Part shown: positions 33,993-44,151 of the stretch, piece after piece
How positions within the stretch are numbered: the first letter of the stretch is position 1
How the letters are laid out: each line of letters starts with the position of its first letter
Source of the DNA: Alphaproteobacteria bacterium
GTDB lineage: Bacteria; Pseudomonadota; Alphaproteobacteria; Reyranellales; Reyranellaceae
Length of the DNA: 64,000 nucleotides
Direction: 5' to 3'
Assembly (NCBI GenBank): GCA_019635875.1
Contig: JAHBYP010000007.1
Coordinates: 1-64,000 of the forward strand
The notes under the pieces: model-generated
The model's input: the letters and a program-made list of their open reading frames with translations, nothing else
What the model was told of the DNA's origin: nothing
Database searches by the model: none
Position numbers and translations under genes: made by a program

Positions 33993-35411
33993 TCAGTTGC
34001 TGACGACCTTGGCGCCGTCGACGCGCTGCATGCCCTTGAGGCCGATCTTCAGCGAGTCGATGTAGGCGTTGGGCGTGCGGCCGTCGTAGGCGACGCCGTC
34101 GATGTTGTCCGAGGTCGGCGCGCGGTAGCCGTCGGTCTTCCAGGGGAAGTCCGCTTCCTTCGCCTTGCCCTCGGTGACCAGCTGCCGGGCGGCCGCGAGA
34201 TAGATGTCCGGCCGGTACACCTTCCTGGCGACGTCGTGGTACCAGGAGTCCGGCTTGCCCTCGGTAATCTGGCCCCAGCGGCGCATCTGGCTCAGGTACC
34301 AGATTGCGTCGGAGTAGTAGGGATAGGTCGCGAAGTAGCGGAAGAAGACGTTGAAGTCGGGAACCGGACGCTTGTCGCCCTTCTCGTACTCGAACGTGCC
34401 GGTCATCGAGTTGGCGATGACGTTGTAGTCGGCGCCGACATACTCGGCCTTCGAGATGATCCTGGCCGCTTCGGGCCGGTTCTTGTCATTGTCGGCATCG
34501 AGCCACATGCCGGCGCGAATCAGCGCCTTGACCACCGCGAGATGGGTGTTCGGGTGCTTCTCGGCCCAGGCACGGGTGACACCGAAGACCTTCTCGGGGT
34601 TGTTCTTCCAGATCTCGTAGTCGGTGATCACCGGCACGCCGATGCCCTTGAACACCGCCTGCTGATTCCATGGCTCGCCGACGCAGTAGCCATTGATCGT
34701 GCCGGCCTCCAGGGTCGCCGGCATCTGCGGCGGCGGCGTCACCGACAGCAGGGCGTCGGCCATGATGTTGCCGGTGATGTCGGTGCTCGAATAATAGCCG
34801 GGATGGATGCCGCCCGAGGCCAGCCAGTAGCGCAGCTCGTAGTTGTGGGTCGACACCGGAAAGACCATGCCCATCTTGAAGGCGCGGCCCTTGGCGCGGA
34901 ACGCCTCGATCACCGGCTTGAGATACTCGGCCTTGATCGGCCGCACCGGCTTGCCGTCGGGCTGCCGGGGCACGACGGCCTTCATGATGTCCCATACCTC
35001 GTTCGACACCGTGGTGGCGTTGCCGTTGAGGTCCATGCTGAACGCGGTGATGACATCCGCCTTGGTACCGAAGCCGATGGTGGCACCCAGCGGCTGGCCG
35101 GCGAGCATGTGGGCACCGTCGAGCGCGCCGTCGATCGTGCGGTCGAGGAGCACCTTCCAGTTGGCTTGCGGCTCCAGGCTGACGAACAGGCCCTCGTCCT
35201 CGAAGAACCCCTTCTCCTGGGCGATGGCCAACGGGACCATGTCGGTCAGCTTGATGAAGCCGAGCTTCAGCGTGTCCTTCTCGAGCTTCGCCGCCTGCGC
35301 GCGCCGGCTCGCGGCCTGGCCGATGGTGAGGGCGGAGGCGGCGGCGCCGAGCAGCGTGCGCCTGCGGGTGGTTCCCGACAGGCTGCCGGCGGTGACGTGT
35401 CGCTTGGTCAT
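33993..35411 (-). CDS. nrtA: nitrate-binding protein of the ABC importer
   Basis: 472 residues, NrtA/CmpA family. A twin-arginine signal is present ([18 protein letters not shown], cleavage near RAQAAKLEK), so the protein is exported folded. The mature part contains [38 protein letters not shown], and [18 protein letters not shown], the anion-pocket regions conserved in nitrate- and bicarbonate-binding members. ATG 35411 overlaps the nasS stop (35408-35410). It delivers nitrate to NrtB and the fused ATPase. Confidence 0.93.
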   Translation of the reverse strand: MTKRHVTAGSLSGTTRRRTLLGAAASALTIGQAASRRAQAAKLEKDTLKLGFIKLTDMVPLAIAQEKGFFEDEGLFVSLEPQANWKVLLDRTIDGALDGAHMLAGQPLGATIGFGTKADVITAFSMDLNGNATTVSNEVWDIMKAVVPRQPDGKPVRPIKAEYLKPVIEAFRAKGRAFKMGMVFPVSTHNYELRYWLASGGIHPGYYSSTDITGNIMADALLSVTPPPQMPATLEAGTINGYCVGEPWNQQAVFKGIGVPVITDYEIWKNNPEKVFGVTRAWAEKHPNTHLAVVKALIRAGMWLDADNDKNRPEAARIISKAEYVGADYNVIANSMTGTFEYEKGDKRPVPDFNVFFRYFATYPYYSDAIWYLSQMRRWGQITEGKPDSWYHDVARKVYRPDIYLAAARQLVTEGKAKEADFPWKTDGYRAPTSDNIDGVAYDGRTPNAYIDSLKIGLKGMQRVDGAKVVSN

Positions 35412-36691
35412 GTCGATCTGGCCTCCCGGGCCGCTGATGGTTCTGCGTCTCTTCCCGGATGGCTTTCAGTGGCCGGCCGACCTGCGTCGAAACCGGCGAG
35501 ATACGCATCGACACGCATCGGATCAAAATGGCGACCGTCACAGAACAGGTCGGCACCCAGGGTGACGGCCCCACCCTTGGCGGCGGCGGCGCTCCACGGC
35601 GCCGCATGCACGCCCTCGCGCTTGAAGTCGTCGGCCGGCACAGGCTGGCCGAGATCCGAGGCGGCCAGGCGGAACGGTTCGGGGCGGTAGACCGTGTCGG
35701 CGATCGCCGCGATATCGACATCGTCGCCCATCTGGCCCCAGCGCCGCATCTGGCTCAGCGTCCAGCGCGCGTGCGAACGCCAGGGGAGGCTGGCGGCGTA
35801 GCGATCGAAGGTCGGTCCGATGCCGTCGGTGTCGGCGCCGGTGGCCAGCGCGTCCTCGATCGCGTCGGCGGGCGCGTTGACGGCCTCCGGATTGGACAGC
35901 CAATACGCCGCCTCCGCGTGGTTGGCCGGCGAGCGCAGCCAGGCCGCGGCGCGAATCAGGGCGCGCAGCAGCGCGCGCATCGCGACGGGATGGCGCTCCG
36001 CCCAGTCGGTCGTGACGGCGAGGACCTTCTCGGGGGCGTTGTTCCAGATGTCGTAGCCGTTGACCACGACGCGACCGACACCCAGGCGCTCGGCGAGGCT
36101 GTTCCACGGCGCGCCGACGCAATAGCCGTCGATGCGCCGCGCCGTGAGGTAGGTGATCATCTGCGGCGGCGGCACGACCAGCAGGCGCACGTCGCGATCG
36201 GGGTCGATGCCACCGGCGGCCAGCCAGTAGCGCAGCATGTAGTTGTGGCTGGAGTAGGGGAAGACGACGCCGAAGGTCGGTGGCGGCAGGCCGTCGGCGC
36301 GCCGCTTCGCCAGCGCCGCGCGCAGCGCGCGCGCCGTGGCAAGCGGGCCGCTCCCGCCCCTCGTGCGCGCGGCCTCGACGTCCTCGGCCAGGGCCGTCGA
36401 CAGCGTCACGCCATTGCCGTTGACGTTGAGCGACATGGGTACGGTCATCGGCACGCGCCGCCCGCTCAGGCCCAGCGCGCTGGCCAGCGGCATGGCCGCC
36501 AGCATGTGTGCGCCATCGAGCACGCCCGACCCCACGAGATCGCGCACCGCCGCCCATGACGCCTGGCGCACGAGCCGCACCGACAGGCCCTCGTCGGCGA
36601 AGAAGCCGCGCTCGCGCGCCACGATCAGCGGCGCGCCGTCGACCAGCGCCACGAAGCCAAGATCCAGCTCGGTCTTTTCCAGGGAACGCAC
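35408..36691 (-). CDS. nasS: nitrate/nitrite sensor protein NasS
   Basis: 427 residues, homologous to the adjacent NrtA (shared [43 protein letters not shown]) but without a signal peptide, so cytoplasmic. That combination next to nasT defines NasS, which binds nitrate or nitrite and in their absence holds the antiterminator NasT inactive (known for Azotobacter, Paracoccus and Bradyrhizobium systems). The start is GTG 36691; no strong ribosome-binding site is seen. Unusually it is not paired tightly with nasT: a 194-base gap with a sigma-54-like promoter separates them and nasS heads the structural operon. Confidence 0.88.
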   Translation of the reverse strand: MRSLEKTELDLGFVALVDGAPLIVARERGFFADEGLSVRLVRQASWAAVRDLVGSGVLDGAHMLAAMPLASALGLSGRRVPMTVPMSLNVNGNGVTLSTALAEDVEAARTRGGSGPLATARALRAALAKRRADGLPPPTFGVVFPYSSHNYMLRYWLAAGGIDPDRDVRLLVVPPPQMITYLTARRIDGYCVGAPWNSLAERLGVGRVVVNGYDIWNNAPEKVLAVTTDWAERHPVAMRALLRALIRAAAWLRSPANHAEAAYWLSNPEAVNAPADAIEDALATGADTDGIGPTFDRYAASLPWRSHARWTLSQMRRWGQMGDDVDIAAIADTVYRPEPFRLAASDLGQPVPADDFKREGVHAAPWSAAAAKGGAVTLGADLFCDGRHFDPMRVDAYLAGFDAGRPATESHPGRDAEPSAAREARST

Positions 36692-36778
36692 GGCGCGAAC
36701 GACTCCAGATCGTCGGAGGTCGAGCCGCCATTGGCCCGGTCACGGGAGTCGCCCGCCGTTGGGCAACGCCGCTCTCTA
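36692..36778 (-). promoter_or_regulatory. structured leader RNA of the nasS-nrt-nasA operon
   Basis: The stretch between the predicted start point (about 36767) and GTG 36691 can form three hairpins: CGUU/AACG around 36761-36772, CCCG/CGGG around 36737-36750, and CUCC/GGAG flanked by CGA/TCG near 36698-36722. NasT-type ANTAR proteins act on paired hairpins in leaders of nitrate genes, so this is the place to expect them. None of the three shows the usual six-base loop with A1 and G4, so the match is positional only. Confidence 0.35.
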
Positions 36779-36794
36779 TTCAAGGAGCGTGCCA
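36779..36794 (-). promoter_or_regulatory. sigma-54 (-24/-12) promoter before nasS
   Basis: On the minus strand the sequence TGGCACGCTCCTTGAA matches the RpoN consensus TGGCACG-N4-TTGCW with a perfect -24 block, exact spacing, and TTGA for TTGC at -12. It lies in the gap between nasT and nasS, about 88 bases before GTG 36691. RpoN/NtrC control of nitrate assimilation under nitrogen limitation is well known. Confidence 0.62.
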
Positions 36795-36885
36795 AGCCTG
36801 AAACGCCGCGTTTGCGCTGGGTCGGCCTTGCACGAGCCGACGCGTGCTGCCCAAAGCGCGCGCGGCTGCCGAAGTTTCGTCCAGC

Positions 36886-37494
36886 TCAGCTCTTGCCGCT
36901 GCCGAGCAGCTCGCTCACCGAGATCACCTGCTCGGCGATCTCGACCAGCCGCTTGCCCTTGTCCATCGCCAGCTTGCGCAGCGCCTTGTAGGCCTCATCC
37001 TCGGTGATGCCGCGCTGGCTCATCAGGATGCCCTTGGCGCGGTCGATCTGGCGGCGCTCGACCAGCGTCGCCTTGGTGCGCGCCAGCTCGTCGCGCAGTT
37101 CCTGCACGGCGCGAAAGCGCGCGATCGCCACGTCCATGATCGGTTTGACGCGCGCCGGGCTCAGCCCGTCGACCACGTAGGACGTCACGCCGGCGCGCAC
37201 GGCCTCGACGGCCAGCGTCTCGTCGGTCTCATCGACGAACATCACGATCGGCTGGGCGCGTTCGCGCGACACCGAGCGCATCTGCTCAAGCATGTCGCGG
37301 TTGGGCGAGGTGACGTCGACGATGATCATGTCCGGCGTATGGGTGCGCACGCGCTCGAGCAGGTCGTCGGCGCCCGGCACGCGCGCCACGACCTGATGCC
37401 CGGCATCCGCCAGGGTGCGCTCCAGCATCGCCGCGCGTTCGCTGTCCGCGTCGACGAGCAGGATGCGCAGCGGTGCATCGCAGGTGCCCTTCAT
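36886..37494 (-). CDS. nasT: NasT-type response regulator/antiterminator (ANTAR)
   Basis: 202 residues from ATG 37494, chosen because AAGGAAG precedes it. Receiver-like domain (residues about 10-125: ILLVDADSERAAML, MIIVDVTSPNRDM) with a Ser/Thr-rich replacement after the acceptor Asp, and a C-terminal ANTAR RNA-binding domain (LVERRQIDRAKGILMSQRGITEDEAYKAL region). NasT binds leader RNA of nitrate genes and prevents termination; NasS restrains it until nitrate or nitrite is present. It is transcribed toward nasS but from its own promoter, divergent from cysG. Confidence 0.92.
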   Translation of the reverse strand: MKGTCDAPLRILLVDADSERAAMLERTLADAGHQVVARVPGADDLLERVRTHTPDMIIVDVTSPNRDMLEQMRSVSRERAQPIVMFVDETDETLAVEAVRAGVTSYVVDGLSPARVKPIMDVAIARFRAVQELRDELARTKATLVERRQIDRAKGILMSQRGITEDEAYKALRKLAMDKGKRLVEIAEQVISVSELLGSGKS

Positions 37495-37606
37495 GCCCGC
37501 TTCCTTAGCAATCGCCATGCCGCGCCGCACCATTGTGCGCTGCATTGCACAAATTTCGCTCAGATGGGGCTATCGACGAAGCCATAACCCATTGGAATCG
37601 CAGGGC

Positions 37607-37622
37607 TGGCATGCCGGTTGCT
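37607..37622 (+). promoter_or_regulatory. sigma-54 (-24/-12) promoter before cysG
   Basis: TGGCATGCCGGTTGCT matches TGGCAYG-N4-TTGCW at every specified position. It points toward cysG, 85 bases before ATG 37707. About 70 bases upstream (37527-37538) is GCAC-N4-GTGC, followed by TGCATTGCA; these are dyads with the half-sites of NtrC boxes but the wrong spacing, so an activator site is suggested and not proven. Confidence 0.68.
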
Positions 37623-37706
37623 TATATTGGGTCACCGGGGCGGCAACGATGTCGCACGGTCCCTGCGGCACAGTTGTCGTGCATCGTCGTGATCGGCGGG
37701 CTGTTC

Positions 37707-39032
37707 ATGCGCGCGTTGCCGCTCTTCCACGATCTGCGTGACCGCCTCTGCCTCGTGATCGGCGGCGGCGAGGCCGCGCTACGCAAGGCGGCGGTGCTGG
37801 AGTCGCTCGGCGCGCGGGTGGTCCACCGCGCGACGGCCGATGACCTGGACGATGTCGCACTGGTCGTTGTCGCGGGGGCCGACGAGGACGCTGCCCGGCG
37901 CGCCTTCGAGCTGTGCAGGGCGCGCGGCGTTCCCGTCAACGCGGTCGATCGGCCGCGCTACTGCACGGTGACCTGGCCGGCGATCGTCGATCGTGATCCG
38001 ATCACCATCGCCATCGGCACCGCGGGTGCCGCGCCGACGCTCGCGCGCCTGCTGCGTGCGCGCATCGAACGGGCCGTGCCGGCGCAGATGGCCGCTCTCG
38101 CCCGTCTCGCCGAGTCATGGCGCGCGCGGGTGAAGGCCGCGTTGCCGCTTCCCGCGTCGCGGCTGCGGTTCTGGGAGCGCTTCTTCGAGGGCGCCGTCGC
38201 CGAGGCGGCGCTGGACGGCGATGTCGCGGAGGCGGATCGGCGTGCGCGGGCACTGCTGAGCGGCGCCGAGGCTCAGCCGCGCGGTGTCGTGCACCTCGTC
38301 GGCGCGGGACCGGGCGATCCCGAGCTGCTGACCTTGCGCGCTCTGCGCCTGATCCAGTCGGCCGACGTGATCGTGCATGACCGGCTGGTCGGTGAGGAGA
38401 TCCTGGCCTTCGCGCGGGTCGACGCCCAGCGCATCTATGTCGGCAAGCGCCGCGCCCATCACTGCGTGCCGCAGCCCGACATCAATACCCTGCTGATCGA
38501 GCATGCCCGCGCCGGCAGGCGCGTCGTGCGGCTGAAGGGTGGCGATCCGTTCGTCTTCGGCCGCGGCGGCGAGGAGATCGAGGCGCTGCTCGAGGCCGGC
38601 ATCGCCTGCGACGTGACGCCGGGCATCACCGCGGCCACCGGCTGCGCCGCCTATGCCGGCATCCCGCTGACCCACCGCGATCACGCCCATACCTGCCTGT
38701 TCGTCACCGGCCATCTCAAGGACGGCATCCTCGATCTGAACTGGGACGTGCTCGCCCGACCGCGCCAGACGCTGGCGGTATACATGGGTCTCGTCTCCTT
38801 GCCGCAGCTCTCGCGTCAGCTCATCGCCCATCGCCTGCCGGGCAGCACGCCGGCGGCGGTGGTGATCGACGGCACGCGGCCGACGCAGCGTGTGATCGCC
38901 GGAACCCTGGCGAGCCTGCCGGGGCTTGCGGCATCGCTCGATGTTTCGCGGCCGGCGCTGGTGCTGATCGGTGACGCCGTGGGCGTCGCCGCACGCATGC
39001 CGGCCGATGCCTGGGCGATGGCGGCGGAGTGA
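37707..39032 (+). CDS. cysG: sirohaem synthase
   Basis: 441 residues, two functional parts. Residues about 1-200: precorrin-2 dehydrogenase/ferrochelatase module with the NAD site [20 protein letters not shown]. Residues about 205-441: uroporphyrinogen-III methyltransferase with [31 protein letters not shown] and [15 protein letters not shown]. CysG converts uroporphyrinogen III to sirohaem, the prosthetic group of assimilatory nitrite and sulfite reductases. Divergent from nasT and behind a sigma-54-like promoter, which ties it to nitrogen limitation; the sirohaem nitrite reductase itself is not in this window. Confidence 0.94.
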   Translation: MRALPLFHDLRDRLCLVIGGGEAALRKAAVLESLGARVVHRATADDLDDVALVVVAGADEDAARRAFELCRARGVPVNAVDRPRYCTVTWPAIVDRDPITIAIGTAGAAPTLARLLRARIERAVPAQMAALARLAESWRARVKAALPLPASRLRFWERFFEGAVAEAALDGDVAEADRRARALLSGAEAQPRGVVHLVGAGPGDPELLTLRALRLIQSADVIVHDRLVGEEILAFARVDAQRIYVGKRRAHHCVPQPDINTLLIEHARAGRRVVRLKGGDPFVFGRGGEEIEALLEAGIACDVTPGITAATGCAAYAGIPLTHRDHAHTCLFVTGHLKDGILDLNWDVLARPRQTLAVYMGLVSLPQLSRQLIAHRLPGSTPAAVVIDGTRPTQRVIAGTLASLPGLAASLDVSRPALVLIGDAVGVAARMPADAWAMAAE

Positions 39033-39035
39033 ACG

Positions 39036-40028
39036 CTATGGCCGGCGCGACCAGCTCGACGCGTTGACCGCGCCGGGCGGGATCTCGCCGCGCAGCAGCG
39101 CCCGCACCTGGCCCACCGTGTCCATCGCCTGGCTCTCGCTCGCGGGCGGCGTCAGGCCGCCGATATGCGGCGTGGCGATCACGTTGGGCAGGCGCGCCAG
39201 CTCGGGCGAGGGCATCTGGTCGGGTGCGCGGCCGACATCCATCGCCGCACCGGCGATGCGGCCCTCGGCCAGGGCCGCCGCCAGCGCGGCCTCGTCGACG
39301 AGATTGCCGCGCGAGAGGTTGATGAAGAAGGCCTCCGGCCGCATGCGCGCGAAGGCGGTCGCGTCGAGCAGGTTCTCGGTCTCCTCGTTGGCGATGGCGA
39401 GGCAGACGACATAGTCGGCGCGGCCCAGCAGCTCCTCCATGGGCAGCTTGATGAAGCGCGGGTCGTCGACCTGGGCGTAGGGGTCCGACACCAGCACCGT
39501 CATGCCGATGGCCGTGAGCAGCGGCGCGAGATCACGCGCGATGCGGCCATAGCCGATGATGCCCACCGTGCTGCCCGCGAGCTGGCGACCGACGCGGATC
39601 TCCGGCTTCTGTCCGGCATGGTACGAGGCCGCGGCGCGCGAGACGCCGCGCGAGAGATCGACCAGGAAGCCCAACGCCAGCTCGACGACGGATTTCACGA
39701 AACCCGGCTCGGCGCGCGTCACCAGGATGCCGGCCTTCGAGGCGGCCTCGACGTCGATGTTGCGGATGTCGACGGCGGTGCGCATCACGGCGCGTAGCTT
39801 CGGCAGGGCGGCAAAGACCTCCGCCGGCACCGGCGTCGAGCGATCGACGATGACCAGCTCAACGTCCTGCGCCGCGGCGATCAGGCCTGCGGCATCGAGC
39901 GGCGTGTCTGCCTCATGCGTGCTGAGCTCGACCAGGCCGCGCAGCAGCTCGAGCGGCCTGGCGCCGTAGTATTGGCGGCGCGATTGCGGTGTATGCGTCA
40001 GCAGCAGCTTCACGGTTGGCGACTTCAC
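39036..40028 (-). CDS. D-isomer-specific 2-hydroxyacid dehydrogenase
   Basis: 330 residues from GTG 40028, overlapping the AtzH-like stop by 4 bases (GTGA). NAD-binding Rossmann motif GIIGYGRIARDLAPL around residue 145 and the catalytic residues of the family: Arg in NLSRGNLVDEAAL, Glu in the following strand, and His in ATPHIGGLTPPAS. It oxidises a 2-hydroxyacid or reduces a 2-oxoacid with NAD(P)H. It is the last gene of the long minus-strand operon running from the peptide-type importer through atzG-atzE, so its substrate is probably the carbon skeleton released there. Confidence 0.9.
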   Translation of the reverse strand: MKSPTVKLLLTHTPQSRRQYYGARPLELLRGLVELSTHEADTPLDAAGLIAAAQDVELVIVDRSTPVPAEVFAALPKLRAVMRTAVDIRNIDVEAASKAGILVTRAEPGFVKSVVELALGFLVDLSRGVSRAAASYHAGQKPEIRVGRQLAGSTVGIIGYGRIARDLAPLLTAIGMTVLVSDPYAQVDDPRFIKLPMEELLGRADYVVCLAIANEETENLLDATAFARMRPEAFFINLSRGNLVDEAALAAALAEGRIAGAAMDVGRAPDQMPSPELARLPNVIATPHIGGLTPPASESQAMDTVGQVRALLRGEIPPGAVNASSWSRRP

Positions 40029-40429
40029 GGGCGCATCGGCGTCGCTTCGCCGAGCAGGGAGACATGCGCGGTGACGATGCGCCAGCCTTCGGGCGTGCGC
40101 ATCCAGGTATGGCTCTGCCGGCCGGTGCGCGTCATGCCGTGGCGCCGGAACTCGACATTGGCGGTACCGAAATCGCGACCGTAGGTGACGATCCACACCT
40201 TCAGAAGGTCGCGGCTCAGCACGAAGGCCGGGTCGCGGCCGGACCGGAAGGCGGCGATCTCGTCATGGCCGTAAAGCTGCTCGCCAATGCCGTAGCGCAG
40301 CGTGTGCGGGCTCTTCCAGAACAGCGCGTCGAGCGTCTCGACATCGTTGGTGTTGAGCGCCGTCTCGTAGCGATAGAACGCATCGGTGACCTCCCGGACG
40401 ATCTCCGGGATGTTGATCTCGTGGCTCAT
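40025..40429 (-). CDS. AtzH/HpxZ-like SnoaL-fold protein (DUF3225)
   Basis: 134 residues from ATG 40429, with AAGGAAG upstream. The cone-shaped NTF2/SnoaL fold is recognisable (VTDAFYRYETALNTNDVETL; LFWKSPHTLRYGIGEQLYGH; AHVSLLGEATP). This small family accompanies AtzE/AtzG or HpxX/HpxY amidases: as AtzH in cyanuric-acid catabolism it removes an amino group from dicarboxyurea to give allophanate, as HpxZ it belongs to oxalurate breakdown. Its place directly downstream of atzE supports one of these roles. Confidence 0.85.
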   Translation of the reverse strand: MSHEINIPEIVREVTDAFYRYETALNTNDVETLDALFWKSPHTLRYGIGEQLYGHDEIAAFRSGRDPAFVLSRDLLKVWIVTYGRDFGTANVEFRRHGMTRTGRQSHTWMRTPEGWRIVTAHVSLLGEATPMRP

Positions 40430-40468
40430 CGGCGTCTTCCTTAGCACAGAATGCGGCAGTGCTGCCCC

Positions 40469-40536
40469 GTCATCCCGAGCGCAGCGAGGGATCCAGGGCC
40501 GCCATCCTGGATCCCTCGCTGCGCTCGGGATGACAG
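40469..40536. repeat. family B palindromic repeat, copy 2
   Basis: CGTCATCCCGAGCGCAGCGA, AGGGATCC-type core, and the reverse-complement arm ending CTCGGGATGACAG. Unlike copies at convergent gene ends it sits inside an operon, between atzE and the AtzH-like gene, where it could attenuate or stabilise the transcript. Confidence 0.85.
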
Positions 40537-40553
40537 AGTGATGGGTTCAGCAT

Positions 40554-41951
40554 TCACGCCGGCGGCGCGGTGCAAATTCCTTCCCTCTCGAGCCAGGCGG
40601 CGACACGCAGCGCCGCCTGCTCGTTGAACGGCCGCGCGATCACCTGCACCGCGATCGGCAGTCCCCCAGGTCGTTGCACCGGCACCGCCACGACGGGCAG
40701 ACCGATGAACGAGATCGGCTGGGTGAAGATGCCGAGATTGGCGCGCACCGGCATCTCGACTCCGGCGATGCTCATCGTCTTCTGGCCGAGCGACGGCGCG
40801 GTGGTCGGCGTCGCCGGCGCGAGGATCACGTCGACTTCGTCGAACAGCCTCAGCGTCTGGCTGCGGAAGACGCGGCGGAAGCGTTGCGCCTTGATGTACC
40901 AGGCAGCCGGAATCAGCGCACCGGCCATGAAGCGCTCGCGCGTGTCGGGGTCGAAATCCTGCGGCTGGGCGCGCAGCCGGTCGAGATGCAGCGCGGCGCC
41001 CTCGGAGGCGGTGATGATGTAGGCGCAGCCGCGTGCGCGCGCGGCGTCGACGATCGCAACCCTGCGTGTCGCGCCCAGAGCCCGCGCGACGGTGGCGACG
41101 GCTTCGGCGGCCACGGGCTCGAGCTGGCGCTCGAAGTAGTCGCCCGCGACGGCGATACGCAGACCGCCGATGCCCTCCCCGAGCAGCGGCATGGTCGCCA
41201 TCGCCGGTCGCCCGGTGCAGACCGGGTCGTCCTCGTCGGCCCCCTGCATGGCGTCGAACGACAGCGCGAGATCCGCCGCCGAACGCGCCAGCGGGCCGAG
41301 ATGGTCGAGGCTGTCGACGAAGGGAAAGCTGCGCGCGCGGCTCAGCCTTCCATAGGTCGGCTTCAGGCCGAACAGGCCGCAGAGCGACGACGGCACGCGG
41401 ATCGAGCCGTTGGTGTCGGAGCCCAGCGCGATCGGCACCAGCCCGCCGGCCGCCGCGGCGCCCGAGCCGCCCGACGAGCCGCCGGTCATGCGCGACGGAT
41501 CGCGGGGATTGCGCGAAGGGCCGTAGTGGCTGTTCTCGCCGGTGAAGTCGTAGGCGTATTCGCCCATGTTCAGGCCGCCCAGCAGGACGGCGCCGGCTTC
41601 CTCCATGCGCTCGATCAGGGCCGCGTCGCGCGGCGCCGGCGGCAGGTCGGCGTTGATCTTCGCGCCGGCCAGGGTCGGCACGCCCGAGATGTCGAACAGG
41701 TTCTTCACCGCGAAGGGTGTGCCGGCGAGCGGGCCGGGATCGCCGCCCGCCGCGATCATCGCGTCGATCGCCGCCGCCTTCCTGCGCGCGCGTTCCGTCG
41801 TCACGATGGTGAAGGCGTTGAGGGCGCCGTCGCGCGCGGCGATGCGCGCCAACGCCGCTTCGGTCACGGCCGACGCGGTGACGCGCTTCGCCCTGACCGC
41901 CAGCGCGATGTCGCTGGCCGTCGCCTGCGCCGAGGTCGGATCGAGGCTCAT
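40554..41951 (-). CDS. atzE: amidase-signature hydrolase AtzE (1-carboxybiuret hydrolase)
   Basis: 465 residues, amidase-signature family. The Ser-cisSer-Lys machinery is visible: Lys in FAVKNLFDISGVPTLAG, and the Gly/Ser-rich segment MTGGSSGGSGAAAAGG followed by GSDTNGSIRVPSS with the nucleophile. Its ATG overlaps the atzG stop (ATGA), mirroring the obligate AtzE-AtzG complex, which hydrolyses 1-carboxybiuret to dicarboxyurea and ammonia. A homologous role in oxalurate or related ureide breakdown (HpxY) is the main alternative. Linked transport genes upstream and allophanate hydrolase divergently nearby support a ureide pathway. Confidence 0.85.
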   Translation of the reverse strand: MSLDPTSAQATASDIALAVRAKRVTASAVTEAALARIAARDGALNAFTIVTTERARRKAAAIDAMIAAGGDPGPLAGTPFAVKNLFDISGVPTLAGAKINADLPPAPRDAALIERMEEAGAVLLGGLNMGEYAYDFTGENSHYGPSRNPRDPSRMTGGSSGGSGAAAAGGLVPIALGSDTNGSIRVPSSLCGLFGLKPTYGRLSRARSFPFVDSLDHLGPLARSAADLALSFDAMQGADEDDPVCTGRPAMATMPLLGEGIGGLRIAVAGDYFERQLEPVAAEAVATVARALGATRRVAIVDAARARGCAYIITASEGAALHLDRLRAQPQDFDPDTRERFMAGALIPAAWYIKAQRFRRVFRSQTLRLFDEVDVILAPATPTTAPSLGQKTMSIAGVEMPVRANLGIFTQPISFIGLPVVAVPVQRPGGLPIAVQVIARPFNEQAALRVAAWLEREGICTAPPA

Positions 41952-42133
41952 GGCTCGAACACGGGCGCGCTCTCGGTGGCGTCGGGCAGCGGCGCGGCGA
42001 GCGCCAGCCCGGCGATGGTGCGCGCGATATCGAAACTGGCGATCACCTTGTCGCGCAAGGCCGGATCGATCGGCAGGCCGATGATCCTTGCCATGGCGTC
42101 GACATAGGTGCCGGTATCGTCCTCGGGCTGCAT
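41948..42133 (-). CDS. atzG: AtzG-like small partner subunit (DUF4089)
   Basis: 61 residues: YVDAMARIIGLPIDPALRDK near the start and SFDIARTIAGLAL in the second half, the helical pattern of AtzG/HpxX proteins that complete the AtzE/HpxY amidase. It is too short to be noticed by length alone; the call rests on position (2 bases after the ATPase gene, 4-base overlap with atzE) and on this pattern. AtzG is needed for solubility and activity of AtzE. Confidence 0.83.
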   Translation of the reverse strand: MQPEDDTGTYVDAMARIIGLPIDPALRDKVIASFDIARTIAGLALAAPLPDATESAPVFEP

Positions 42134-42135
42134 GC

Positions 42136-43157
<1,022 letters not shown>

Positions 43158-43161
<4 letters not shown>

Positions 43162-44126
43162 AGCGGATTCCGGCAGGCCACGATGTGCGTCTCGGCCAGC
43201 GCGGTGCGCGGCAGCGGCCCGGCACAGGCCTCGAGGCGGCGCTCGCAACGCTCGCTGTAGCGGCAGCTCGGCAGGTCGGCGCGGCGAAGGTCGGGCAGCG
43301 AGCCGGGAATCGAGGCAAGCGAGGCCAGCGCACCGCTCTCGCCGGGCGTCGCCGCCAGCAGCCGGGCGGAATAGGGATGGCGCGCGGCGTTGAACAGCGT
43401 GGCGCTGCGCGCGCTCTCGACGATGTGGCCGGCATGCATGACGACGATGCGGTCGCAGTACTCCGCCGCGAGCGTCAGGTCGTGGGTGATGAAGATCGTC
43501 GCGGTGCCGGTCTCCCGTGCCAGCTCGGCGATCAGGTCCATGATCACCGCCTGGGTCGTGACGTCGAGACCGGTCGTGGGCTCGTCGGCGATCAGCAGGC
43601 TGGGCCGGCAGGCGATGGCGATGGCGATCATGACGCGCTGGCACATGCCGCCGGAGAGCTCGAAGGGATAGGCCTTGGCGCGGCGTTCCGGGTCGGGGAT
43701 GCGCACCTTCTTCAGCATCTCGATCGCCAGCTTCGGCGCCTGCGCGCGCGTGGCGCCGCCGTGGCGCACCAGCACGTCGGCGATCTGCTCGCCGACGCGG
43801 CGGATCGGATTGAGCGCCGTGCGCGGGTTCTGGAAGATCATCGACAGCTCGCGACCGCGCAGCTCGGCCAGCTCACGCTCGGGCAGGCTCAGCAGATCGG
43901 AGCCGCCGAACATCGCCGTCCCTGACGTGACGCGGCCGGCGGGATCGAGGATGCCCATGACGGCGAAGGCGGTGACCGACTTGCCCGAGCCGCTTTCACC
44001 GACCAGCGCCACCGTCTCGCCCTTGGCGATGCTGAAGCCGACCTGGTCGAGCACCTTGACCACGCCGGAGCGGGTACGGAACTCGACGCTGAGATCCTCG
44101 ACGGCGAGCGCGGGCGCGGCGCTCAT
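43158..44126 (-). CDS. peptide/nickel-type ABC importer ATPase (DppD-like)
   Basis: 322 residues. Walker A GESGSGKSV, Q-loop MIFQNPRTALNP, signature LSGGMCQRVMIAIAI, Walker B LLIADEPTTGLD, H-loop FITHDLTLA, and the C-terminal Cys cluster (CRYSERCERRLEAC). The atypical Met-Cys after SGG in the signature is common in this subfamily. Its start codon lies in a 14-bp tandem duplication shared with the end of the permease gene. Confidence 0.92.
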
Positions 44127-44151
44127 GTGCGCTTCCTCATGTGCGCTTCCT
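44124..44151. repeat. 14-bp perfect tandem duplication at the dppC-dppD junction
   Basis: Minus-strand AGGAAGCGCACATG occurs twice head to tail. Removing one copy would restore an ATGA overlap between the permease stop and the ATPase start; with both, the stop (44137-44139) and start (44124-44126) are 10 bases apart. Confidence 0.85.

Noticed and set aside
36692-36766. Leader hairpins as a canonical ANTAR two-hairpin target
   Set aside because: None of the hairpins has a hexaloop with A1 and G4; kept only as a positional candidate.
37527-37538. GCACCATTGTGC as an NtrC enhancer
   Set aside because: Half-sites match but the spacer is 4 bases, not the usual 7; mentioned but not annotated.
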